From HRBIN12 sp964447335 (lineage in GTDB: Bacteria > Actinomycetota > UBA4738 > HRBIN12), in contig CAYUSA010000005.1 in NCBI GenBank assembly GCA_964447335.1, positions 1-64,000 of the forward strand: 64,000 bases of DNA. The letters are read 5' to 3'. Shown here one piece after another: positions 1 to 8,613 of the stretch. Each line of letters opens with the position of its first letter. The first letter of the stretch is position 1. A program made the position numbers and the translations under genes. The notes beneath the pieces are model-generated. The model was given only the letters and a program-made list of their open reading frames with translations. It was not told the DNA's origin and searched no databases.

Positions 1-2526
1 GCTGCGTGAGCAGCTTGAGGTACGGGGTCTCCCCGCAGCCCGCGCACGCGCCCGAGAACTCGAACAGCGGCTCGAGCATCTGCGAGCCCTTGATCGAGGC
101 CACCTTGACCGTGGTCCGGTCCATCGGGGGGATGCTCAGGAAGAAGTCGTAGTTCTCACGCTCGACCTCGAGGTGCTCGAGCTTCGGCTCCATGTTGATC
201 GACTTGTGCTTCACGGCCTCCTTGCTCTTGGCCGGGCAGACATCCACGCAGACGCCGCAGCCGGTGCAGTCGTCCGGCGCCACCTGGATCGTCATCCACA
301 TGCCGGGGTGCTCGCGGTCCTTCCACTCCTTGTGCTGGAAGGTCCCGGGGGCTCCGTCCACGGCCGAGGGCTCGTACACCTTCATCCGGATCGCCGCGTG
401 CGGGCAGACGAGCGCGCACTTCGCGCAGTCGATGCAGATCGCTGGGTCCCAGATCGGGATGTCGATCGCGATCGAGCGCTTCTCGTACTGCGCCGTTCCC
501 GTGGGGAACGTGCCGTCCACCGGCAGCGCCGAGACCGGCAGGAGATCGCCGTGGCCGGCGATCATCATCGCCGTGACGCGCTTGACGAAGTCCGGCGCGT
601 CCTCGGGGACGGCGGGCAGGCGGTGGAGGTCGCTCTTCGCCTCCTCGGGGACCACGACCTCGTGCAGTCCCTCGATCGAGCGGTCCACGGCCGCGAAGTT
701 CTGCTCGAGCACGGCGCGGCCGCGCTTGCCGTAGCTCTTCTCGATCGACTTCTTGATGGCCGCGAGGGCCTCGTCCCGATCGAGCACGCCCGACAGCGCG
801 AAGAAGCAGGTCTGCAGCACGGTGTTGACCCGGCTGCCCAGGCCGACCTCGGTCGCGATCTTCTGCGCGTCGATCACGTAGAACTTCAGCTCTTTGTCCA
901 CGATCGAGCGCTGGACCTCGAGCGGCAGGTGCCCCCAGACCTCGTCGCGCCCGTAGGGGCTGTTCAGCAGGAACGTGGCCCCGCGCTCGGCGGCCTCGAG
1001 CACGTCCATCCGCTCGAGGAAGTTGAACTGGTGGCAGGCGACGAAGTTCGCGCTGCGGATCAGGTACGAGGCGTCGATCGGCCGCTGCCCGAAGCGCAGG
1101 TGGGAGGTCGTGAGGGACCCGGACTTCTTCGAGTCGTAGACGAAGTAGCCCTGGGCGTGCTGTCCGGTGCCCTCGCCGATGATCTTCACCGAGCTCTTGT
1201 TCGCGCTCACGGTGCCGTCCGCGCCGAGACCGTAGAACAGGGCCCGCACGACGTCGTCGCCCTCGGTCGCGAAGGACTGGTCGACCTCGAGGCTGGTGAA
1301 CGTGACGTCGTCCACGATGCCCACCGTGAAGTGGTTCTTCGGCTGCTCCTTCGTGAGCTCGTCGAGCACGGCCTTGGCCATCGGCGGGTTGAACTCCTTG
1401 GAGGCCAGGCCGTACCGGCCGCCGATCACGCGCGGCATCGCGGCGAGGCGTCCCGCGGCGACCTGCTCCGCGAGTGCCGTCACGACGTCCTGGTACAGGG
1501 GCTCGCCGGGAGCGCCGGGCTCCTTCGTCCGGTCGAGCACGGCGATCGAGCGCACGGTCGCGGGCAGCGCGGCGACGAACGCATCGGCCGAGAACGGCCG
1601 GAACAGGCGAACGTTCAGGGCGCCGACCTTCTCGCCACGCGCGACGAGCGCCTCCACGGTGTCGCCGACGGCGCCGTTGCCCGAGCCCATGAGCACGACC
1701 ACGCGCTCGGCGTCGGGCGCTCCCGCGTAGTCGAAGAGGTGGTACTGCCGGCCCGTCAGCTCGGCGAAGCGGTCCATCGAGGCCTGCACGATGTCGGGGA
1801 CGGCGAGGGTGAAGAGGTTCCCGGCCTCGCGGGCCTGGAAGAAGACGTCGGGGTTCTGCGCGGTGCCGCGGAGCTTCGGGCGGTCGGGGGACAGGGCTCG
1901 CTCGCGGTGAGCGCGCACCAGGTCGTCGCGGATCATCGCGCGGATCGTGTCGTCGTCGACGGCGTCGATCACGTTGACCTCGCTCGAGGTCCGGAAGCCG
2001 TCGAAGAAGTGCACGAACGGCACGCGGGCCTCGAGCGTCGAGGCGTGCGCGACGAGCGCGAGATCCTGCGCCGCCTGCACGTCCGAGGAGCTCAGCATCG
2101 CGAATCCGGTGGTCCGCGCGGCCATCACGTCGCTGTGGTCCCCGAAGATCGACAGGGCGTGCGTCGCGAGCGCCCGCGCCGCGACGTGGAAGACCGTCGC
2201 GGTGAGCTCGCCGGCGATCTTGAACATGTTCGGGAGCATCAGCAGGAGGCCCTGCGAGGCCGTGAACGTGGTGCACAGCGACCCGGCCTGTAGGGCGCCG
2301 TGCAAGACACCGGCCGCGCCGCCCTCGCTCTGCATCTCGATCACCTCTGGGATGACCCCCCACAGGTTGGGCCTCCCCGCGGCCGACCACGCGTCGGNNN
2401 NNNNNNNTCGCCCATGGCGGTCGACGGCGTGATCGGGTAGATCGCGATGACCTCGGACAACTTGTGGGCGATCCGGGCCGCGGCCTCGTTCCCGTCGACG
2501 GTGATCTGTGTGGCGTGTGTGTCCAT
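1..2526 (-). CDS. nifJ: Pyruvate:ferredoxin (flavodoxin) oxidoreductase, partial, with assembly gap
   Basis: Thiamine-diphosphate enzyme that converts pyruvate and CoA to acetyl-CoA and CO2 and reduces ferredoxin in the cytoplasm. From ATG at 2526 the minus strand gives the family motif IYPITPSTAMG; after the gap the frame resumes at DAWSAAGRPNLWG and stays open to base 1. A two-cluster ferredoxin domain is visible (CIDCAKCALVCP near 397-438, CTGCGVCVDVCP near 231-275), and the TPP domain begins (GACAGCGETPYLK) at the edge. About 840 residues are present; single-chain PFORs are roughly 1,170-1,200, so the C-terminal TPP half lies outside the window. The N run puts the two halves in different frames; this looks like a placeholder of wrong length and not a true frameshift. 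Family assignment is strong; a 2-oxoacid specificity other than pyruvate cannot be fully excluded. Confidence 0.93.
2398..2407. other. Assembly gap of 10 N inside PFOR
   Basis: Ten undetermined bases. Codons before the gap (ending ATG GGC GA) and after it (CC GAC GCG TGG) fit the family pattern MGE-x-A-D-x-W if about five bases are missing. Ten Ns is therefore probably a scaffolding placeholder, and it shifts the frame. Confidence 0.9.
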
Positions 2527-2862
2527 GTTCCAGCTCCGTCTGTCGCGCGATGATGATGGAGGCAGGGCGTTCGCCCCGCCCCCATCATGCCGCCTCGCGA
2601 CCTTTCAGCGCGAGCCGCGTGGCCTCGTCTGGGCGTGCCCTCCGGCCTATCGCAGCACCGGGAGCTTCTTCACGATGCCCAGGGCGGTCCCACCGCTTCC
2701 GGAGTCCCAGGTAGCGGCCGGCGCCGATGGCGGCCAGGCCCATCGCGACTTCGCCCGGCCGGTCGGGGACCTCCGGCAGGGGGTCGGATGGGTCCTTCGG
2801 CCCGGGTCGAAGCAGGGGTCGAACGGACCAGCAGGGAGGGGGGCGGACGGGAAGGGGCGGGG
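2527..2862. other. Intergenic region between PFOR and response regulator; possible gene remnant
   Basis: No intact gene seen. On the minus strand a reading frame (about 2845 to 2700) ends with GLAAIGAGRYLGLRKR, and after a one-base shift the adjacent frame continues GGTALGIVKKLPVLR to a TAG at 2647-2649. This could be a decayed or mis-sequenced small hydrophobic/basic protein. It must also hold the PFOR promoter; I could not assign one with confidence. Confidence 0.3.
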
Positions 2863-3528
2863 CTAGCCCTGGGTGCCGGGCGTCGTGGTGTGCCGCGCGA
2901 GATAGGCGGCGGCCTCGGCACGGCGGGCGACCTCGAGCTTGGACAGGATGCTCGAGACGTAGTTCTTCACGGTCTTCTCGGCCAGGTTGAGCTCCTCGCC
3001 GATCTCCTTGTTCGTCTTGCCGTCGGCGACGAGCGTCAGGATGCGCTCCTCCTGGGGCGACAGGCGGGCGAGCTTCTCGTCCTTGAGCAGATGCTTGCCC
3101 TTGCGAAGCCGGTCCAGGACGGCGCTCGTGACTGCGGGATCGAGCAAGCTGTCGCCCTTGCCGACCGTGCGGATGGCCCGGACGAGCTCGCCCCCCTTGA
3201 CCTGTTTCAGCACGTAGCCGGAGGCACCGGCCATGATCGAGGCGAACAGCGCCTCGTCGTCGGCGAAGGAGGTGAGCATGACGACGGCCGTCTTCGGGTG
3301 CTTGGCGCGGATCTCGCGGGTGGCCTCGATGCCGCTGCCGTCGGCCAGGCGTACATCCATGACGACGACGTCCGGGCGGGTGCGGTCGGCCTCGTCGATC
3401 GCGTCGCGCACCGAGCCCGCCTCGGCGGTGACGACGATATCCTCGGTGGCCTGGAGCAGCGCTTTCACGCCGCTACGGACGACCTCGTGGTCGTCGACGA
3501 GCAGCACCCTGAGCGGTGGTTTGGCCAC
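2863..3528 (-). CDS. NarL/LuxR-family response regulator, DevR/DosR-like
   Basis: Two-component transcription factor of 221 residues. An N-terminal receiver domain (about 6-125) has the acidic pocket VDDHE at 11-15, phospho-acceptor Asp58 in VVVMDVR and the conserved Lys in YVLKQVKG. A C-terminal LuxR-type helix-turn-helix (about 155-215) contains TNKEIGEELNLAEKTVKNYV, the form typical of the DevR/DosR branch. The probable partner is the GAF-GAF-HisKA_3 kinase at 6015-7697 on the same strand, which resembles DevS/DosT. In mycobacteria that pair responds to oxygen, NO and redox state; that role here is inferred from family resemblance and redox neighbours (multicopper oxidase, PFOR, universal stress proteins). 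Confidence 0.9.
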   Translation of the reverse strand: MAKPPLRVLLVDDHEVVRSGVKALLQATEDIVVTAEAGSVRDAIDEADRTRPDVVVMDVRLADGSGIEATREIRAKHPKTAVVMLTSFADDEALFASIMAGASGYVLKQVKGGELVRAIRTVGKGDSLLDPAVTSAVLDRLRKGKHLLKDEKLARLSPQEERILTLVADGKTNKEIGEELNLAEKTVKNYVSSILSKLEVARRAEAAAYLARHTTTPGTQG

Positions 3529-3564
3529 GGTGCTACATCCTACCGGCCTGATGCGGTGCGCGCG

Positions 3565-4038
3565 CTAGCCGCGCGAGACGACCCGCGTCTGGAGCGCCTC
3601 GCCGACGCGGTCCAGGAAGTCCTTCATCGTGGCCTCGGCCACGCGGTGCAGGAGGGCGCGATCGAGCGCACGCCCGAGGGGACCCATCGGAGGCCGGTAA
3701 CGGGCGCTGATCGAAAGCTGCGTCCTGCTCGACCCGAGTGCCGCGACCTCGAGGTCGGCGTCCAGGGACGGGAAGAGCTGCCCGGGCCCGGTCGCCCTCC
3801 ACGACATCGGGAGCAGCGTCTTCGCGGGGATGCGGTGGACCTGCCCGAACTCGATCTCGACGCGCTTGTCGAGACGGTGCTCGTGGTCGACGGCGAAGCC
3901 GACCTCGGCGAGCAGGTGCTCTCCGCGATCCTCGGCGTCCCGGGCAAGCCCGGGCACCCACGCCTCGGGCTGCGCGAGGAGCGCGGCCTCTACGTCCGCG
4001 TAGGGGATCGTCAGGTCGAGGTAGTACCGGATGAACAT
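3565..4038 (-). CDS. SRPBCC-family (START/Bet v1-like) protein
   Basis: Small soluble protein of 157 residues beginning MFIRYYLDLTIPYADVEAAL. The order of strands and helices, and motifs such as GFAVDHEHRLDKRVEIEFG and the C-terminal helix ending MKDFLDRVGEAL, fit the SRPBCC helix-grip fold, which binds hydrophobic ligands in a deep cavity. The frame is open upstream to 4167, but the added 43 residues are Arg/Pro-rich and unlike a real N-terminus, so I chose ATG at 4038. It is divergent from the pseudo-receiver gene at 4148 (109 bases between starts), so the two may share a control region. The ligand is unknown. Confidence 0.7.
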   Translation of the reverse strand: MFIRYYLDLTIPYADVEAALLAQPEAWVPGLARDAEDRGEHLLAEVGFAVDHEHRLDKRVEIEFGQVHRIPAKTLLPMSWRATGPGQLFPSLDADLEVAALGSSRTQLSISARYRPPMGPLGRALDRALLHRVAEATMKDFLDRVGEALQTRVVSRG

Positions 4039-4147
4039 CCGCGAAGGATGGGCCCGGACCAGGAGGGAGCGCAGGGCCCAAGGGCCCGGGGAGGTTGGGA
4101 CCTCCGGCCGGCAACCTCTCGGAGCTCGGCGGGTGAGACTGCGGGCG

Positions 4148-4564
4148 ATGGCCGGTGGGCGCGACACCGTCTTGGTGGTCGAGGCCGACCCGGCAGAGCG
4201 GGAGCGCTTCGGCTCCTGGCTCGAGGGGTCCGGCTTCGACGTGCTCGCCTGCCCCGGCCCGATCGAGCCCGACTACACGTGTGTCGGCGGTCGTGACGGC
4301 ATGTGCCCGCTCGTCGAGGATGCGCAGGTCGTGGTGCTCGACATGAGCACCGAGAGCGAGGCGGTCGTCATGGGCACCGCCTCCGAGGAGCTCCTCGCCC
4401 TGTACCTGCTGAACGGCTCACAGGTGGTCGTGCTCGGCTCCCATCCGGGCGAAGAGGTGCAGGGCCAGCTCGTTCGCATCCACCGGCATCCGGAACGGGC
4501 GCGCCTGATCGACGCCGTCCGTTCCCTGGTCACGAACCCCGGGACCAACGCCCCCCCTCGATAG
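4148..4564 (+). CDS. Cysteine-containing receiver-like protein
   Basis: Stand-alone 138-residue protein with a receiver-like (CheY-type) outline: TVLVVEADPAERERFGSWL at the N-terminus, the hydrophobic strand VVVLDMS with Asp65 at the phospho-acceptor position, and a later strand QVVVLGSHPG. Between the first helix and Asp65 lies an unusual insert with three cysteines (Cys35, Cys45, Cys53; pattern C-x9-C-x7-C), not standard in receivers. There is no output domain. ATG at 4148 is preferred over 4031 because the upstream extension is low-complexity Arg/Gly. A role as a phospho-relay or metal/redox-responsive adaptor is possible but unproven. Confidence 0.6.
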   Translation: MAGGRDTVLVVEADPAERERFGSWLEGSGFDVLACPGPIEPDYTCVGGRDGMCPLVEDAQVVVLDMSTESEAVVMGTASEELLALYLLNGSQVVVLGSHPGEEVQGQLVRIHRHPERARLIDAVRSLVTNPGTNAPPR

Positions 4565-4648
4565 GGTCGAACGGCCCTAAGATGGCATGTGCACCGGCCG
4601 TTTCATACACGGCCATATGCCCGCGTTCCAAGGAGAGGAGTAAACGGC

Positions 4649-6007
4649 ATGACGCAACGCACCCACAGGTGGGGGATGCTCGTCCCCGGCCTGGCGCTGT
4701 TGCTGGTGGCGGCGGCCTGCACCGGCGACGGCGGAGGAAGCACCGACGGCGGCGGTGGGGAGAGCGGCGGCGAGCAGGCCGCCGGGTCCACCACCTTCGA
4801 GGTCACCCTGACGGACTTCGCGATCGCCCCCGACCTCATCGAGGCGGCGCCCGGCGAGGCGCTGGTCTTCAACGTCTCCAACGACGGCAACTCGCCGCAC
4901 ACCTTCGCCGTCGACACCGGAGGCGGCGTCGAGGCGACCCGCGAGCTCCAGGCCGGCGAGAGCGAGACGCTCGAGGTCGCCGCGCTGCAGGCAGGCGACT
5001 ACAAGATCTCCTGCACGATCCCCGGGCACGAGGACCTCGGCATGGTGGGCTCGCTCGCCGTCTCGAGCTCCGCCTCGGGCACGGCAACCGGGTCGACCGG
5101 GTCGACCGGCTCGATGTCGCACGGGGGCGTGAGCGTGCAGGACATGCTCGACGGCCACGCTGCCGGCGTGGCGGCGTTCCCCGCAAAGACCGAGGCCCAG
5201 GGCAACCAGCCCCTCGAGCCGACCATCGAGAACGGCGTGAAGGTCTTCGACCTCACTGCCGAGGAGGTCCGGTGGGAGACCGAGCCCGGCGTCTTCGTCG
5301 ACGCGATGGGCTACAACGGCACGGTCCCCGGCCCGGAGCTCCGTGTGAACCCCGGCGACCGCGTTCGGATCATCGTGCACAACGACATGAGCCAGCCGAC
5401 GACCATGCACCTGCACGGTGTCACCGTGCCGAACGCGATGGACGGCGTGCCGTTCATCACGCAGGACCCGATCATGCCGGGCGGGTTCTTCACGTACGAG
5501 TTCGAGGTCGTGGACCCGCCCGGCATGTACGTCTACCACTCGCACTTCAACTCCACGGAGCAGGTCGGCAAGGGCCTGTACGGGGCGCTCTACGTCGAGC
5601 CGAAGGGCGGCTTCTCGGACGTCTACGGCGAGAAGATCGAGGTCGAGTCCACGCTGTTCCTCGGCGACGGCCCGACCGGGTACGTCCTGAACGGCAAGGG
5701 CTTCCCGGCGACCCAGCCGATCGTGGCGTCGCTCGGGGACGACGTGTTGATCCACCTCGCGAACGACGGCGCGATGATCCACCCCATGCACCTGCACGGC
5801 TACCACTTCGAGGTCGTGGCGACCGACGGGTTCGTGCTCGAGCAGCCGTACATGGCCGACACGCTGATGGTCGCGCCGGGCCAGCGCTTCGACATCCTCG
5901 TGAAGGCCGACTACCCGGGCGTGTGGGCCTACCACTGCCACATCCTCCCGCACGTGGAGAGGCCCGAGGGCATGTTCGGGATGGTGACGGCGCTGGTGGT
6001 GCAGTAG
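4649..6007 (+). CDS. Lipoprotein with N-terminal cupredoxin fused to a two-domain multicopper oxidase
   Basis: Exported copper oxidase of 452 residues. The signal peptide ends in a lipobox (LVAAAC, Cys24), followed by a Gly/Ser linker. Residues about 50-140 form a plastocyanin-like domain (SPHTFAV, then SCTIPGHEDLGM: His, Cys, His, Met type-1 ligands). A spacer with GSTGSTGS leads to two multicopper oxidase domains: the first with MHLHG and YHSHFN, the second with HPMHLHGYHF and AYHCHILPHVERPEGM, which together supply type-1, type-2 and type-3 copper ligands. Laccase-like two-domain oxidases of this kind oxidise organics or metals with O2. The start at 4649 has a strong ribosome site (aggagaggag). 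A copper nitrite reductase is a less likely alternative, since four His-x-His motifs are visible. Confidence 0.85.
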   Translation: MTQRTHRWGMLVPGLALLLVAAACTGDGGGSTDGGGGESGGEQAAGSTTFEVTLTDFAIAPDLIEAAPGEALVFNVSNDGNSPHTFAVDTGGGVEATRELQAGESETLEVAALQAGDYKISCTIPGHEDLGMVGSLAVSSSASGTATGSTGSTGSMSHGGVSVQDMLDGHAAGVAAFPAKTEAQGNQPLEPTIENGVKVFDLTAEEVRWETEPGVFVDAMGYNGTVPGPELRVNPGDRVRIIVHNDMSQPTTMHLHGVTVPNAMDGVPFITQDPIMPGGFFTYEFEVVDPPGMYVYHSHFNSTEQVGKGLYGALYVEPKGGFSDVYGEKIEVESTLFLGDGPTGYVLNGKGFPATQPIVASLGDDVLIHLANDGAMIHPMHLHGYHFEVVATDGFVLEQPYMADTLMVAPGQRFDILVKADYPGVWAYHCHILPHVERPEGMFGMVTALVVQ

Positions 6008-6014
6008 CGGTCGG

Positions 6015-7697
6015 CTAGACCGCGATCCCCTCGAGGGGGATCACCAGGCGCACGGTCGTGCCCTGGGTGGGGGCGCTCTCCAGGGAGCATCGCCCGCCCA
6101 GGGCTTCGGCCCGCTGGGTGATGTTGGAGAGCCCGTCGCCTCGACGGGTGGTCTCCGGATCGAAGCCCCTGCCGTCGTCGTCGACCTCGAGCACGGCCGA
6201 GTCGTCGTCGCGGTGCAGGCTCACGCGGCACGTCGTGGCCTCGGCGTGGCGACCGACGTTCGAGAGCGCCTCGCGCGTGACCTGCACGACGTCGGCGGCC
6301 GTCGACGCGAGCTCGGCGGCCACGGTCTCGTCGATCTCGACGACCGTGAGCACCCCCGAGCGCTCCTCGAACTCCTGCGCGGTCTGGCGCAGCGCCTGGT
6401 CGAGCTGGCGGTCGGCGAGGATGCCCGGCCGCAGCCCGAAGATGTAGTTGCGCAGGTCCCGGATCACTCGGTCGAGCTCGGAGACCGCGCCCTCGACCCG
6501 CGCCACCTGCTCGGCGTCGGCGCTCATGAGCGCCGTGCCCTGCAGGCCCATCCCGACCGCGAACAGCGACTGGATCACGCCGTCGTGCAGCTCCTTGGCG
6601 ATGCGCTCGCGGTCCTCCAAGATCGCGACGCGCTGCGCCTCGCGCTGAGCGCGCGCGTACTCGAGCGCGATCGCGGCCTGGTCGGCGAACCGCTGGAGCA
6701 GCTCGACGTCCTCCTGCGTGAAGAGCTTCGCGCCACGCACGCGGGCGGCGTTCAGGGTTCCGATCGCGCGTCCTCGCTCGGCGAGCGGCACGAGGATCAT
6801 CGGCCCCATGTCGCCGAGCTTCACGACCGGCTGGTAGGCGCGCGCGTCTCGGGAGGCGTCGGGCACGAGCAGGGCGCGGCCGGCGCGGATCACCTCGCCG
6901 GACATCGATCCCTTCGGGGGGAACGTCGCGCCGCGGAGCTCGTCGGCGTGGGCGCCCTCGACCACCTGCAGCGTGAGGCGCCCGACCGGGTCGAGCGCCG
7001 CGACGCTCGCGAGGTCGGCCTCGACGAGCTCCATCGCGCGACGCGCGATGGAGGTGAGCGCCTCGTCCGAGCCCGTGCCCGACAAGATCGCGATGGCGAT
7101 CTCGCGGAAGGCCTCCAGCATCTGCTCGCCCCGGCGGGCCTCGGCGTACAGGCGCGCGTTCTCGATCGCGACGCCGGCCTGGGCGGCCAGGACCATCAGG
7201 GCTTCCTCGTCCTGGTCGCCGAAGCGCTCGGCCCCCTGCTTGTCGGTCAGGTACACGTCGCCGAACACCGTGCCGCGGACGACGATCGGCGCGCCGAGGA
7301 ACGAGGTCATCTCAGGGTGGTTCGGGGGGAAGCCGACGGAGCGCTCGTGGGCGCGGATATCGTCAAGACGCAACGCCTTGCCCTCTTCGATGAGCACGCC
7401 GAGGATGCCGCGGCCGACCGGAGGGTCGCCGATCCGCCGGCGCGCGTCGTCGTCGATGCCGGTGGTCGCGAACTCGGCCAGCCGGCCGTCGGGGCCGATG
7501 ACCCCGAGGGCGCCGTAGCGGGCGCCCGTGATCTCCACCGCGAGCTCGACGATGCGCTGCAGCACGGAGCCGAGCGACAGCTCGGAGGACAGGGCGAGAC
7601 CTGATCCGATCAGACGTGGGTCCACGGTTGCTTCGAGCGTACCCGGTGAAGGCGGGTCTCGACGGACCCTCCCATCGGGTCCCCGACCGAGGGTCAC
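6015..7697 (-). CDS. GAF-domain sensor histidine kinase (DevS/DosT-like)
   Basis: Cytoplasmic sensor kinase of up to 560 residues. Two GAF domains come first (about 45-190 and 205-345); the first contains GFPPNHPEMTSFLG, resembling the haem-binding GAF region of mycobacterial DevS/DosT, where a histidine ligates haem. A HisKA_3 dimerisation domain follows with ELHDGVIQ (phospho-His about residue 371), then a HATPase_c domain with DDGRGFDPE and GDGLSNITQRAEALGG. No membrane segments are seen. The first 24 residues are Arg/Pro-rich, so GTG at 7625 may be the true start. It probably phosphorylates the DevR-like regulator at 2863-3528. Haem binding is inferred, not shown. Confidence 0.88.
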   Translation of the reverse strand: MTLGRGPDGRVRRDPPSPGTLEATVDPRLIGSGLALSSELSLGSVLQRIVELAVEITGARYGALGVIGPDGRLAEFATTGIDDDARRRIGDPPVGRGILGVLIEEGKALRLDDIRAHERSVGFPPNHPEMTSFLGAPIVVRGTVFGDVYLTDKQGAERFGDQDEEALMVLAAQAGVAIENARLYAEARRGEQMLEAFREIAIAILSGTGSDEALTSIARRAMELVEADLASVAALDPVGRLTLQVVEGAHADELRGATFPPKGSMSGEVIRAGRALLVPDASRDARAYQPVVKLGDMGPMILVPLAERGRAIGTLNAARVRGAKLFTQEDVELLQRFADQAAIALEYARAQREAQRVAILEDRERIAKELHDGVIQSLFAVGMGLQGTALMSADAEQVARVEGAVSELDRVIRDLRNYIFGLRPGILADRQLDQALRQTAQEFEERSGVLTVVEIDETVAAELASTAADVVQVTREALSNVGRHAEATTCRVSLHRDDDSAVLEVDDDGRGFDPETTRRGDGLSNITQRAEALGGRCSLESAPTQGTTVRLVIPLEGIAV

Positions 7698-7795
7698 GTC
7701 CCGTGGGGGCAGGTGTCGTCCGGCCCCCTCGGCCGGGGTCCCGGGTACCGGTGGGCACGGGCCGGTCGGCCGTAGGTCTCAGGCACACAGGGGCC

Positions 7796-7801
7796 TACCG
7801 T
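7796..7801 (+). promoter_or_regulatory. -10-like hexamer TACCGT, 7 bases before ATG 7809
   Basis: TANNNT hexamer placed so that transcription would begin at or next to the ATG of the CBS/BON gene, suggesting a leaderless message. No clear -35 seen. Confidence 0.4.
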
Positions 7802-7808
7802 TGGGGCC

Positions 7809-8534
7809 ATGGACGCACCGACGGGAGCCGGGGCGACGAAGCGGACGGTGTCCGACGTGATGACCCGCACCGTCGTCGTCGTGCACGCCTCCGCGCCGTT
7901 CAAGGACGTCGTTCGCCGGATGCAGGAGTTCCGCGTGAGCGCGCTCCCCGTGGTGGACGACGAGGACCGGCTCGTGGGCATCGTCTCCGAGGCCGATCTC
8001 ATCTTGAAGGAGGACCCCGAGCTCGAGGACGGCGCCCGCCTGTTCGAGGGGCGGCACCACCGCCACCAGCGCGAGAAGGCTGCCGGTCTCGTCGCCGAGG
8101 AGCTGATGACGACGCCCGTGGTCACGCTCGCGATCGACGCCACGCTCGGCGAGGCGGCGCAGCTCATGCATCGCAAGGGAGTGAAGCGCCTGCCGGTCGT
8201 CGACGCCTCGGGGCGGATCCACGGGGTCCTGTCGCGCTCGGACCTGCTCAAGGTGTTCCTCCGTGAGGACGCCGAGATCGAGCGCGAGGTCCGCGAAGAC
8301 GTCATCCGGCGGACGCTGTGGATCGATCCGGACACCGTGACGGTGAACGTGCGAGACGGCGTCGTGCGGCTGGACGGTCAGCTCGAGCGGCGGAGCCTGA
8401 TCCCGGTGCTCGACCGGCTCGTCACCGCGGTCGAGGGCGTCGTCGGCGTCGACGTCAGCGTCTCCTACCTCGTGGACGACACGGTGTCGGCGCCGGAGAT
8501 CCCGCTGCCGTGGACGGCCGTCGGGCGACGGTAG
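7809..8534 (+). CDS. CBS-domain pair plus BON domain protein
   Basis: Soluble 241-residue protein. Two CBS domains (about 14-75 and 96-155; hallmarks VSALPVVDDEDRLVGIVSEADL and VKRLPVVDASGRIHGVLSRSDLL) form a Bateman module that usually binds adenosyl nucleotides. A BON domain follows (about 165-225; VNVRDGVVRLDGQLERR, then VEGVVGVDVSVSYLVDD), associated with phospholipid or envelope stress binding. CBS-BON proteins are common in actinobacteria next to universal stress proteins, as here with the USP gene 79 bases downstream. No ribosome site is visible; a -10-like TACCGT sits 7 bases upstream. Confidence 0.88.
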   Translation: MDAPTGAGATKRTVSDVMTRTVVVVHASAPFKDVVRRMQEFRVSALPVVDDEDRLVGIVSEADLILKEDPELEDGARLFEGRHHRHQREKAAGLVAEELMTTPVVTLAIDATLGEAAQLMHRKGVKRLPVVDASGRIHGVLSRSDLLKVFLREDAEIEREVREDVIRRTLWIDPDTVTVNVRDGVVRLDGQLERRSLIPVLDRLVTAVEGVVGVDVSVSYLVDDTVSAPEIPLPWTAVGRR

Positions 8535-8601
8535 CGGTCGCTCGGAACCCGCCATCTCGCCCCGCTCGAACCCGCCCGGCACCGACCTCGCACCGCCGCG
8601 G

Positions 8602-8607
8602 TAGTCT
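8602..8607 (+). promoter_or_regulatory. -10-like hexamer TAGTCT, 6 bases before ATG 8614
   Basis: Spacing to the ATG fits a leaderless transcript for the universal stress protein gene. No Shine-Dalgarno sequence lies upstream of that ATG. Confidence 0.5.
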
Positions 8608-8613
8608 TCGGCC

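Noticed and set aside
173..2293. Long plus-strand frame of 706 codons over PFOR
   Set aside because: Arg/Val/Asp-rich text without domains; it is the antisense shadow of the PFOR frame on the minus strand.
2398..2407. Programmed frameshift in PFOR
   Set aside because: The break coincides with a run of Ns, so an assembly placeholder explains it.
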